DNA of 20,539 bases from Sulfurospirillum arcachonense (lineage in GTDB: Bacteria; Campylobacterota; Campylobacteria; Campylobacterales; Sulfurospirillaceae). Position 1 is the first letter of the stretch. Each line of letters starts with the position of its first letter. Of the stretch, positions 1 through 6,868 are shown piece after piece. Made by a program: the position numbers and the translations under genes. The DNA lies in assembly GCA_015662785.1 (NCBI GenBank), contig DQTM01000241.1:1-20539 (forward strand), written 5' to 3'. Below the pieces are notes generated by a model. The model was given only the letters and a program-made list of their open reading frames with translations. It ran no database searches and was not told the DNA's origin.

Positions 1-55
1 ACTATTATGTTATTAAGCTATCGCTTTTTTACTCATTAAATCAGGCAACCATAAC

Positions 56-550
56 GTGGTGAAACTGGACATGTACTCAGCAGGAAGATCTACCCAAAGA
101 GAGAATCTTTTTGCATGGGTTGGTCCTATTGATAGTATTAGAGTTGGAGTAGTTGCAAAAAAAAGTAGTAAATTTAATATACTAAAAATAACAGATTTTA
201 AAAATTATAGTATAGGAACAATAACAAGCTCATTTGTTGAACAAAAGCTTTTAAAAGAAGGCATCAATAAAAATGCTTTAGATAGTTTTGTTAGTATAGA
301 ATCACAAGTAAAAAAACTTGTTTTTGGGAGAGTAGATATGTTAGCATTTAGTATTCCTGCAATATGCTATTTCTTGCAAAAAATGGGTGAAGATCTTAAT
401 GGTTATGAAGAAGTATATTTATTAGGCGAGGCTGACCTCTATTTTGCTTTTAACAAAGATAGTGATAATGAGATGATAAGTGAGTTAAATAGAAACATAA
501 AAAATATAAATAGTAAAAATCTGAGTAAATCTTACACATTATCATATTAG
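56..550 (+). CDS. Periplasmic amino-acid-binding-type protein (SBP_bac_3 fold), 5'-truncated or frameshifted
   Basis: The visible 164 codons match the second lobe of family 3 solute-binding proteins, periplasmic receptors that bind small polar molecules. Recognisable pieces are the R-S-T-x-R-E-N-L-F-x-WVGPI stretch near the start, the 'GxIxxSxxExxLLKEGI' type strand/helix, the 'LVFGRVDMLAFS' turn near the middle and 'DLYFAFNK' near the end. Family members are usually about 220-250 residues with a signal peptide, so the first lobe is missing. GTG at 56 is only the first possible start in this frame; a TAA in frame at 14-16 blocks extension. If one T is removed from the T-run at 25-30, the frame from base 1 joins this one and reads smoothly, so the true gene probably begins outside the window and is broken or misread here. 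Not assigned to a substrate. Fold assignment confident; intactness is not. Confidence 0.6.
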   Translation: MVKLDMYSAGRSTQRENLFAWVGPIDSIRVGVVAKKSSKFNILKITDFKNYSIGTITSSFVEQKLLKEGINKNALDSFVSIESQVKKLVFGRVDMLAFSIPAICYFLQKMGEDLNGYEEVYLLGEADLYFAFNKDSDNEMISELNRNIKNINSKNLSKSYTLSY

Positions 551-597
551 CCTTAAGAAAAATAACTATTTTAAATTTTTATTAAAAAGCAATAAGT

Positions 598-603
598 TAT
601 AAT
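598..603 (+). promoter_or_regulatory. Putative -10 element for the flavodoxin-fold gene
   Basis: A perfect TATAAT lies 26 bases before the ATG at 630 within an A/T-rich stretch. Campylobacterota vegetative promoters depend mainly on the -10 box with poorly conserved -35, which fits. A TAGGAG ribosome-binding site follows at 619-624. Confidence 0.45.
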
Positions 604-629
604 AAAACTACCTATCAATAGGAGTTTTA

Positions 630-1235
630 ATGGCAAAGAAGATACTTCTTATAAATTGTGCATATCATACAGATAGTATAACAGATCAGATGATGAGTGA
701 AGTTTCTACCCATATAGCAAGTAGTGGTAGTGAGTATGAAATGCTTAATATACGGGAGCAAGAGTTTACAGCGTGTATAAAATGTAGAGTATGTACACAG
801 TCTGATGGTAATATTCCTGGTGAATGTGTAAATCAAGATAGAATGAATGACATAGTTAACAAAATAGAAGATAGTGATGGCTACATCATAGCAAGTCCAG
901 CAAAATTCCAAGCAACCGCAACCTTTTTTAAATGTTTTATGGAAAGACTCATAGTTTATTCTTACTGGCCTTATGGAGCAAAAAAAGCTCAGCCTATAAA
1001 AAAAGATATTACAAAAAAAGCAGTTTTAATAAGCGCTTTTCCTATACCTGATATGGTAGCAAGGATATACTCTAAAACTATGGATCAACTTAAAGTTTGT
1101 GCAAGACTTATAGGTGCTCAAACCATAGATACTCTCTACATAGGTATGGCTCCAATTAGTACTAAAAGAAGATTAACACAAAAAGAGAAAGCACAAGCAA
1201 AAGAAATAAGTGAAAAATTACTCCAAAGTCTATAG
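630..1235 (+). CDS. Flavodoxin-fold NAD(P)H-dependent oxidoreductase with Cys cluster
   Basis: A 201-residue protein of the NADPH-dependent FMN reductase / flavodoxin-like superfamily, expected to be a cytoplasmic FMN-binding reductase. The N-terminal strand KKILLINCA leads into the phosphate-binding loop region, and 'ASPAKFQATATFFKCFMER' (residues about 88-106) is the usual 'SPvY...K.f.DR' flavin-loop helix. Four cysteines at 49, 52, 55 and 66 (C-x2-C-x2-C-x10-C) resemble the iron-sulfur flavoprotein subgroup, which would allow a [4Fe-4S] cluster, although the last spacing is longer than the archaeal prototype. ATG at 630 is preceded by TAGGAG with good spacing. It stands alone between two noncoding gaps. 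The electron acceptor is unknown. Confidence 0.7.
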   Translation: MAKKILLINCAYHTDSITDQMMSEVSTHIASSGSEYEMLNIREQEFTACIKCRVCTQSDGNIPGECVNQDRMNDIVNKIEDSDGYIIASPAKFQATATFFKCFMERLIVYSYWPYGAKKAQPIKKDITKKAVLISAFPIPDMVARIYSKTMDQLKVCARLIGAQTIDTLYIGMAPISTKRRLTQKEKAQAKEISEKLLQSL

Positions 1236-1389
1236 AGGTCAATAACTTTTTACCAAAATTTAAGCACAAAATGTGCAAAATGTCACAAACTCATGTATTG
1301 GCTTAAGGTTTAAGCATACATCAATCGAGCATTGAGTACTCCTTTGATTCCTCCCAAATTTTTTATATACATGTAGTTATTTCAAGGAG
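1236..1389. other. Intergenic gap with three small inverted repeats
   Basis: This 154-base gap holds no gene. Three short perfect hairpins follow one another: GCACA-AAA-TGTGC at 1264-1276, GCTTAA-GGT-TTAAGC at 1301-1315, and TCAAT-CGAGC-ATTGA at 1321-1335, followed by the palindrome GAGTACTC at 1334-1341. A TACATGTA palindrome is at 1368-1375 and an AAGGAG ribosome-binding site at 1384-1389. None has the GC-rich stem plus T-run of a classical intrinsic terminator; they could be a weak terminator, a regulatory leader or remnants of rearrangement. Confidence 0.35.
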
Positions 1390-1395
1390 ATGTGT

Positions 1396-2199
1396 GTGAA
1401 AAAATTACTTTTAGTTTTAACAATTATTGGTTTAGTGTTTGTTGGTTGTGGTAGTGTAGAGCAAAAAGCTCAATATAACTACATTGATGCAGGTAAAACA
1501 GCAGAGTTAATGAGAAAAGATAGCTCAAAGCTGGTCTTAGTTGATATACAAGAAAAAGATGATTTTGCTGAAGAGCATTTAAAAGGTGCAGGAGATATGA
1601 AACGTTTTAATAAACTATACTCTTATCTTGAATCAGATTTAGCCAATATGGGCTGCGATACTGTTGTGACTGCTTGTGAAAATTGTTATATGAGTCTGAA
1701 AGAGCTTTCACCTCACATAAAAGTAAAATCACTCTATGAAGTTCTAGATAGCATTGATTTACCTGAGTCTACATGTAAAGGATATATTCAAAGCCCAAAA
1801 GTAGCCTTGCATGACCCATGTCCTACAAGATATGAAACTGTTTTACATGTAAGTGTTAGAAGTCTTATGGATAAGTTAGGCTTAAAGTATGAAGAGTTTA
1901 AAAATTGTCGCGAAAAGACAGAGTGTTGTGGAAGTGGAGGTATGCTTGAACTTACCAATCCAAAATTAGCTCTAAAACAGATAAATTCTAGAGCAAATCA
2001 AACTAAGTGTGATGTTATAGTAAGTTATTGTCAATCTTGTTCTGAGTCTATGACAAAAGGTGGCAAATATGGTGTTCATATATTGGATTTAATTTATTTT
2101 GAGAACATGAAAGAGAAGATGAAACAGAAGAAAAAAGGAACTGTAAAAAAATGGTTCAATAGATATCAATCAAAAAAGATGATAGAAAGATTTATTTGA
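1396..2199 (+). CDS. Chimeric lipoprotein: rhodanese N-terminus fused to C-terminal half of a CCG-domain (GlpC/HdrB-like) Fe-S protein
   Basis: I prefer the GTG at 1396 (AAGGAG six bases upstream) over the ATG at 1390, which abuts the ribosome-binding site. From 1396 the protein is 267 residues. Residues 1-18 are a lipoprotein-type signal ending at Cys18 (FVGC). Residues about 27-65 read as the first strands and helix of a rhodanese domain (LVLVDIQEKDDFAEEHLKGA), but the rest, including the catalytic Cys loop, is absent. From about residue 66 (GDMKRFNKLYSYLES) the sequence is instead the latter part of a cysteine-rich CCG-domain protein: TACENC (94, 97), HDPC (139-142), CCGSGG (177-182) and YCQSC (212-215), the ligands used for Fe-S clusters in HdrB/GlpC/GlcF families. 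The ferredoxin domain and first CCG motif of such proteins (normally about 400+ residues) are missing. It may be a deletion fusion, and probably not functional as either parent. Confidence 0.7.
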   Translation: MKKLLLVLTIIGLVFVGCGSVEQKAQYNYIDAGKTAELMRKDSSKLVLVDIQEKDDFAEEHLKGAGDMKRFNKLYSYLESDLANMGCDTVVTACENCYMSLKELSPHIKVKSLYEVLDSIDLPESTCKGYIQSPKVALHDPCPTRYETVLHVSVRSLMDKLGLKYEEFKNCREKTECCGSGGMLELTNPKLALKQINSRANQTKCDVIVSYCQSCSESMTKGGKYGVHILDLIYFENMKEKMKQKKKGTVKKWFNRYQSKKMIERFI

Positions 2200-2212
2200 G
2201 TAAAATACAAAT

Positions 2213-2821
2213 ATGATTGGATTAGAGATAGCAGATATTGTTGGTACTATTGCTTTTGCTTTGAGTGGTTTTATGGTTGCTACAAGAGATAGACTAGATT
2301 TACTAGGTATTTTTATAGCATCATTCTTGACAGCTCTTGGTGGTGGAATAATGCGTGATACAATAGCTGATAGAGTCCCTTTTGCATTTTCTCATCATCT
2401 TCCTACTATCTTAGTTATATTGGTCATATTGGTCGCAATTTTATTTAAGTTTTACAAAAAGAGCGAAATAGAAAATACAAAGATTTTTGTCATTAGTGAT
2501 TCTATAGGTTTGATTTCATTTTCTATCACCGGAGCTTTAGTAGGACTCATGGTAGATTTTAACATTTTTGGTGTAGTTATGCTAGCACTTGCAACCGCAG
2601 TTGGAGGCGGAATTATGCGTGATACTTTGTTAAATCGTGTACCAGTAGTGTTAACGAGTGAGCTTTATGGAACAGTTGCAATTCTCATAGGGATAGCAGT
2701 TTTTGTTTTAGATTATCTTGAAATGGTAAATAACATATCCCTTGTTACGGTCTTTTGTGTTGGATTATCACTTCGTTTGTTTGCATATTATAAAAAATGG
2801 CATCTTTCAAAATTAGATTAA
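2213..2821 (+). CDS. TRIC-type cation channel / UPF0126 (YadS-like) membrane protein
   Basis: A 202-residue inner-membrane protein made of two homologous three-helix repeats plus a final helix, the architecture of prokaryotic TRIC (trimeric intracellular cation channel, formerly UPF0126). The signature GGGIMRD occurs twice, at residues 43-49 and 131-137, each following a glycine-rich helix, with FALSGFMVA and FSITGALVG at the matching positions at the repeat starts. Prokaryotic members form K+-permeable homotrimers; older annotations call the domain a glycine transporter. Only 13 bases separate it from the upstream stop and no clear Shine-Dalgarno precedes ATG 2213; a TAAAAT lies just upstream, so a leaderless transcript is possible. 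Family assignment is firm, physiological role open. Confidence 0.88.
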   Translation: MIGLEIADIVGTIAFALSGFMVATRDRLDLLGIFIASFLTALGGGIMRDTIADRVPFAFSHHLPTILVILVILVAILFKFYKKSEIENTKIFVISDSIGLISFSITGALVGLMVDFNIFGVVMLALATAVGGGIMRDTLLNRVPVVLTSELYGTVAILIGIAVFVLDYLEMVNNISLVTVFCVGLSLRLFAYYKKWHLSKLD

Positions 2822-2832
2822 CAAAAAAAAGA

Positions 2833-2838
2833 TATAAT
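2833..2838 (+). promoter_or_regulatory. Putative -10 element for argD-type gene
   Basis: A perfect TATAAT in the 44-base gap after the TRIC gene, 27 bases before ATG 2866. AAGG at 2855-2858 supplies the ribosome-binding site at seven-base spacing. It probably starts the argD-tolC-midA-thiS transcript. Confidence 0.5.
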
Positions 2839-2865
2839 CTTAGAATTAAATGATAAGGCACATAT

Positions 2866-4050
2866 ATGTATAAAGAGATGGACAGTGAGTATGTTTTAAA
2901 TACATACCCAAGAAATTATGTAAATTTCAAACATGGGCAAAATGCGACACTGTTTGATGATAAGGGTAAAGACTATATAGACTTTACATCTGGTATTGGT
3001 GTTACTAGTGTTGGTCATGGTAATGCAAGACTTGCAACTGCTATAGCAGACCAAGCAAGTAATCTTATACACACTTCAAATCTATATTTGATAGAACCAC
3101 AGGCAAAATTAGCCAAAAAGATATCAGAACTTTATGGTCAAAATGTAGGTACATTTTTTGCCAATAGTGGAGCAGAAGCCAATGAAGGTGCGATAAAACT
3201 AGCAAGAAAATATGGTCAAAAGAATTTTGATGGAAAAAGATATAAGATTATCACTTTAGCACACTCCTTTCATGGAAGAACTATAACTACAGTAAAAGCA
3301 ACAGGACAGGATAGTTTTCATAAACCTGATTTTTCTCCATATCCAAAAGGCTTTTCATATGAACCAAATATAGAAGCAATCTACAGTGCTGTTGATGATG
3401 AAACAGTAGCAGTTATGATAGAACTAGTTCAAGGAGAGGGTGGAGTTCAACCATTTGATAAAGAAGAGATTCAAAAACTTGCGCTATTTCTGAAAGAAAA
3501 AGAGATACTTTTTATAGTTGATGAAGTTCAAACAGGCATTTATAGAAGTGGAGAGTTTTTAGCCACAAATCTTTATGATATTCAACCAGATATTATAACT
3601 CTTGCTAAAGGACTCGCAGGAGGTGTTCCAATTGGTGCTGTTGTAACAACTCATAAAGATATATTTGAAGTTGGTGACCATGGGAGTACTTTTGGAGGAA
3701 ACTTTTTATCTGCTAGAGCTGGTCTTGAAGTATTAGATATTTTGGAGAGCTATAAAAATAGTGGAGAGTTAGATGAAGCTTTTATCTATTTTGATGAAAA
3801 ACTAAAAGAGTTTGGTTCAATGTTTCCAAAACTTTTTGGTGAAGTTGTTGGACTTGGTCTTATGAGAGGACTCAGATGTTTTGATTCTACGGATTTATCA
3901 GCACTTATTGATATTGCTTTTAAAGAGGGTGTTTTAGTTCTAAAGTCTGGAAGAAATACACTACGTTTCTTACCACCACTTACTATTTCAAAAGCAGAGA
4001 TAGATGAGGGATTTAAAAGGTTAACAAATGCATATAAAACAATTAATTAG
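2866..4050 (+). CDS. argD: Acetylornithine aminotransferase family (class III aminotransferase)
   Basis: A 394-residue PLP-dependent class III aminotransferase, the usual length for ArgD, which converts N-acetylglutamate semialdehyde plus glutamate to N2-acetylornithine in arginine synthesis and in many bacteria also serves as succinyl-diaminopimelate aminotransferase for lysine and peptidoglycan. Visible landmarks: FANSGAEANEGAIKLARKY (cofactor phosphate region), HSFHGRT, the ELVQGEGGV strand, Asp219 in IVDEVQTG (pyridine nitrogen contact), Lys248 in TLAKGLAGG (Schiff base), and TFGGN. The C-terminal RFLPPLTIS is typical. It follows a TATAAT box and overlaps the next gene by 23 bases. ArgD is the best name, but close relatives such as ornithine or GABA aminotransferases cannot be excluded by reading alone. 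Confidence 0.88.
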   Translation: MYKEMDSEYVLNTYPRNYVNFKHGQNATLFDDKGKDYIDFTSGIGVTSVGHGNARLATAIADQASNLIHTSNLYLIEPQAKLAKKISELYGQNVGTFFANSGAEANEGAIKLARKYGQKNFDGKRYKIITLAHSFHGRTITTVKATGQDSFHKPDFSPYPKGFSYEPNIEAIYSAVDDETVAVMIELVQGEGGVQPFDKEEIQKLALFLKEKEILFIVDEVQTGIYRSGEFLATNLYDIQPDIITLAKGLAGGVPIGAVVTTHKDIFEVGDHGSTFGGNFLSARAGLEVLDILESYKNSGELDEAFIYFDEKLKEFGSMFPKLFGEVVGLGLMRGLRCFDSTDLSALIDIAFKEGVLVLKSGRNTLRFLPPLTISKAEIDEGFKRLTNAYKTIN

Positions 4051-5212
4051 TCTTTCACTTTTGGTGGGAGTTTTAGGGGCAAGTGACAATAGTTCTCTTT
4101 TATCAGCTTTGAAACAAGAGAAGCTTGATATTGATAGACAAAAGATAGAGCTTGAGAGTGATAATCTAAAGTATGATTGGGTAAAGCAAATTGTTGGTGC
4201 TTATTCTACCTCAAATTATGATGGCAAAAGAGGTGAATTAGATACGAGCAATAGCCTATCTATAACTATGGATCAACCATTTTTCAAAAGTGGTGGAATT
4301 TACTATGCAATACAATATGCTGGAGCTAATAGAGAGTTTTTAAGATTGAGTGCAACGTTCAATGAACAAAATCTTATAAAAAGCGTTATTTCTGCATGGT
4401 TAGGTATGAAAAAATATGACTTACAGATTCAAAGACAGCAGTATTTGATTAAGAATGCAAAGATAGATATCATAAGAAAAAAAGAACAGTATGAGAGTGG
4501 TTTTCTGGACAGTAGTTTCTTAGATCAAGCAATACTTACAAAAACAACATTAGAAAAAAATCTTATAGATATGGAATCCTTACGCTACTCGCAACTTATG
4601 ATTTTTAAGTCTTTAAGTGATTCAGATTATATGGATATAACTCCTCCTACTTTTGCTATGATTGATAAAGATAAATATATAAATAATTCATTAGTTCTTA
4701 AACAAGAAAATGCACAATCTCAAAAATCTGAGTACTTAAAGAAAATGACAATAGCAAACTATCTTCCTACTTTTTCACTGTTTGCTGGTTATTACCATAT
4801 GAATGACAGTACAGTTTTAAATGATGATTATAATCAAGTGGGCATAAAAGTATCTATGCCTCTGATAGATGTAAACAGAGGACGTACAATAGAAATAAGA
4901 CAATTAGAATACCTAAAATCAAAAATAGAACTGCAAGATAAAGAGCTAGAAGAGGGGAATATTTATCAAGATTCAGTTAAAAAAATAGAGCTACTAAATA
5001 AAAAGATAGATATTGTAACAAATGATGCAAAACTTTATGATTCGCTTCTGATTTCAACAAAAGAGCTTTTTGAAGCAGGTGAGAAAACTATTTATGATGT
5101 TAAAAACCTTGAAAATTCAAAACAGACGATGATACTAGACAAAAAAATATATGAAATAGATGCTCAAAAAGTACTATTAGAATTGTATGCAAAGATGCAT
5201 GGTGAGATTTAG
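4028..5212 (+). CDS. TolC-family outer membrane efflux-type protein
   Basis: A 394-residue exported protein with an N-terminal signal peptide (about residues 1-18, MHIKQLISLSLLVGVLGAS) and long amphipathic helices rich in Lys/Glu/Leu, as in OEP/TolC proteins that trimerise into an outer-membrane barrel with a periplasmic alpha-tunnel. Two related halves are discernible: a beta/helix stretch around residues 55-150 and another around 235-345 with the recurrent 'YLPTFSLFAGYY' and 'LPTF..VGIKVSMPLID' type segment that precedes the second hairpin. The start overlaps argD by 23 bases; a purine stretch AAAAGG lies just before it. No adaptor (HlyD-like) or inner-membrane pump is adjacent, so it may be an orphan channel that pairs with a pump encoded elsewhere. 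The ABC exporter at 14337 is too distant to be assumed its partner. Confidence 0.75.
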   Translation: MHIKQLISLSLLVGVLGASDNSSLLSALKQEKLDIDRQKIELESDNLKYDWVKQIVGAYSTSNYDGKRGELDTSNSLSITMDQPFFKSGGIYYAIQYAGANREFLRLSATFNEQNLIKSVISAWLGMKKYDLQIQRQQYLIKNAKIDIIRKKEQYESGFLDSSFLDQAILTKTTLEKNLIDMESLRYSQLMIFKSLSDSDYMDITPPTFAMIDKDKYINNSLVLKQENAQSQKSEYLKKMTIANYLPTFSLFAGYYHMNDSTVLNDDYNQVGIKVSMPLIDVNRGRTIEIRQLEYLKSKIELQDKELEEGNIYQDSVKKIELLNKKIDIVTNDAKLYDSLLISTKELFEAGEKTIYDVKNLENSKQTMILDKKIYEIDAQKVLLELYAKMHGEI

Positions 5213-6242
5213 TGAGTATATGCATGCATGGTTGTATGCAAAAGATGGTTACTACGCAACTCATAAAGAGATAGGAAAAGAGGGTGATTTTTATACAGCA
5301 GTAAGTTCTAGTATGTTTTTTGGTGGAAGTATTGCTAAAAAGTTTATAGACTCAATTGATGAGGGCTTTTTATCTAAAAATTGTGCAGTAGTAGAGATAG
5401 GGGCGCATAAAGGCTATCTTTTAGCTGATATAGTTCAGTTTATCTATACACTTAAACCAGAGCTTTTAAAGACGTTAGAGTTCGTAATAGTTGAACCTTT
5501 TGAACAGAATCAAAAAGCTCAACAAACATACTTTCAAGATAGCTTTGGAGATGCTGTAAAACTCTTACATGTAAAGAGCCAAAAAGATCTTACATGTAAA
5601 GAAGCTTTTATAGTAGCAAATGAGATATTTGATGCCTTTACATGTAACGTGGTTTATGAAGACAAAATGCTCTACATGTATAACAACAAACCAGAGTTTA
5701 AAGAGTTAGATTCAGATGTAAAGTCCATTGCAGACAGATACAGCATAACTAAAGGGGAAGTAGCAGTTGGTTATGAAGAGTTTGCCCAAGATTTGGCTCT
5801 ACATGTAGAGCGTTATGAGTTTGTTACATTTGATTACGGTGACAAAAAATCAAGAGGAGATTTTTCTTTACGTATTTATGATAAACATAAAGTTTATCCA
5901 TTTTTTGCATTGACGGATTTAGTAGAAGATGAAGAGTTAAAAGAGAAAGCAACTTTGAGTGAGTTATTTGCAAATAGTGATATAACTTATGATGTAAATT
6001 TTGATCACTTACAAGGAGCTTTTGAGCAAAGTGGTGCAACACTACACTCTTATGAAACACAGATGAAAGCTCTCGTTGACTTTGGACTTATAGAGTTGCT
6101 TGATTTGATGCAAAGAAACACAACCCAAGAGAATTATAAAGCCGAAGCAAATAGAGTAAAAACTTTAATTGACCCATCTTTTATGGGTGAAAGATTCAAA
6201 ATGGCATGTTTTAGGAAGGAAAAAAATGAACTTAATAGTTAA
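5199..6242 (+). CDS. SAM-dependent methyltransferase, MidA/NDUFAF7 family
   Basis: From ATG 5199 the protein has 347 residues (ATG 5187 or GTG 5202 are alternatives; MRFSEYMHAWLYAKDGYY is the typical start). The family member NDUFAF7 methylates an arginine in a mitochondrial complex I subunit; bacterial homologues are uncharacterised or linked to complex I assembly by analogy. Landmarks are the substrate-side GYYATHKEIGKEGDFYTAVSSS, the SAM motif VVEIGAHKGYLLADI, the acidic strand FVIVEP, VANEIFDAF, and FVTFDYGDKKSRGDFSLRIY near residue 210. It overlaps the TolC-like gene by 14 bases and thiS by 17, suggesting translational coupling. The DNA carries five TACATGTA palindromes between 5566 and 5807, in all three codon phases. 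Confidence 0.83.
   Translation: MVRFSEYMHAWLYAKDGYYATHKEIGKEGDFYTAVSSSMFFGGSIAKKFIDSIDEGFLSKNCAVVEIGAHKGYLLADIVQFIYTLKPELLKTLEFVIVEPFEQNQKAQQTYFQDSFGDAVKLLHVKSQKDLTCKEAFIVANEIFDAFTCNVVYEDKMLYMYNNKPEFKELDSDVKSIADRYSITKGEVAVGYEEFAQDLALHVERYEFVTFDYGDKKSRGDFSLRIYDKHKVYPFFALTDLVEDEELKEKATLSELFANSDITYDVNFDHLQGAFEQSGATLHSYETQMKALVDFGLIELLDLMQRNTTQENYKAEANRVKTLIDPSFMGERFKMACFRKEKNELNS
5566..5807. repeat. Cluster of five TACATGTA palindromes
   Basis: Perfect TACATGTA copies at 5566, 5591, 5639, 5673 and 5800, all inside the methyltransferase gene. The last sits in a 16-base perfect palindrome, GCTCTACATGTAGAGC. The copies fall in all three codon phases (His-Val, Thr-Cys, Tyr-Met readings), so the word is conserved as DNA rather than as protein. 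Six further copies occur at 1368, 1770, 1844, 6992, 19436 and 20177. Confidence 0.8.
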
Positions 6243-6423
6243 TGGAGAAGAAAAAATAACCCAATCAAAAACAGTACAAAATTTGCTAGACGAGTTAGGT
6301 ATAAATGAAAAAGTTATGGCGGCAGCAGTTAATATGAATGTAGTTAAAAAAGAGAATTGGTCTATGTTTGAGCTTAGTGAAAATGACAAAGTAGAATTTT
6401 TACAGTTTGTTGGTGGTGGTTAA
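6226..6423 (+). CDS. thiS: ThiS, sulfur-carrier protein of thiamine synthesis
   Basis: A 65-residue ubiquitin-like sulfur carrier. The start ATG 6226 follows AGGAAGG; an upstream in-frame extension to 6169 is just the methyltransferase read in another frame. MNLIVNGEE opens the beta-grasp fold, VQNLLDELGI is the central helix, and the protein ends in Val-Gly-Gly-Gly, the C-terminal Gly-Gly tail that is adenylated and then thiocarboxylated to donate sulfur to the thiazole of thiamine (partners ThiF/ThiG). MoaD is the main alternative, but the short length and NLIVNGE start fit ThiS. No other thi gene is in the window; it overlaps the methyltransferase by 17 bases. Confidence 0.87.
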   Translation: MNLIVNGEEKITQSKTVQNLLDELGINEKVMAAAVNMNVVKKENWSMFELSENDKVEFLQFVGGG

Positions 6424-6424
6424 T

Positions 6425-6868
6425 ATGACAGTAAAGTTGAGCGAAAACATAAAAACTTGCAAACAGATTTTTGTAAATTGTGATATAGATTATGAAGAGT
6501 TAGTTTCAAAAGATATAGATGAGACTTTTTTTGAAGAGTATCAGAATACAAGGATTGTAAATAGTTTTTTATTTAATTTTTCAAAGCTTCAAGATAAGAT
6601 AGGAGCAAAACTTTTTAAAGACGTTTTATACGAGCTAAAAGAGATAGATGATGTATCAATGCCTATGATAGATATACTCAATAGATTAGAAACGTTAAGT
6701 ATCTTAGATGTAGCTAGTGATTGGGATAGTTTAAGAGAGATACGCAATGCTCTATCTTATGAGTATCCATTTGATATTATTGAAAGAGTAGAAAATATCA
6801 ATTTAGCACTTGCTGGATATGTTAAGTTAAAAAGCATATTCAAAAAGTTAGTTAATGCGATTGAGTAA
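6425..6868 (+). CDS. HEPN-domain protein, HepT-like, with altered R-x4-H motif
   Basis: ATG 6425 lies two bases after the thiS stop; it gives a 147-residue all-helical protein. An earlier in-frame ATG at 6407 would add six residues overlapping thiS. HEPN proteins are RNases or their relatives, with a conserved R-x4-6-H; HepT proteins have R-x4-H-x-Y where the Tyr is AMPylated by the partner MntA. Here the motif is R107-N-A-L-S-Y112-E-Y114: Arg and the final Tyr are kept, but the His position is Tyr. The preceding DWDSLREIRN is family-typical. The partner nucleotidyltransferase overlaps its 3' end by 14 bases. This looks like a toxin-antitoxin pair whose toxin may be catalytically dead or altered. 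Assignment rests on motif and neighbour. Confidence 0.75.
   Translation: MTVKLSENIKTCKQIFVNCDIDYEELVSKDIDETFFEEYQNTRIVNSFLFNFSKLQDKIGAKLFKDVLYELKEIDDVSMPMIDILNRLETLSILDVASDWDSLREIRNALSYEYPFDIIERVENINLALAGYVKLKSIFKKLVNAIE

Noticed and set aside
627..911. A 94-codon minus-strand frame over the flavodoxin-fold gene.
   Set aside because: Cys/Thr/Ile-rich low-complexity reading with no start signal; the plus-strand protein is clearly the gene.
5560..5810. CRISPR-like array suggested by repeated TACATGTA.
   Set aside because: Repeats are 8 bases with irregular spacing inside an intact coding frame; no 25-40 base direct repeats or spacers and no cas genes.
6169..6225. A longer ThiS start.
   Set aside because: The extension is methyltransferase coding sequence in another frame; AGGAAGG precedes ATG 6226 and the fold begins there.
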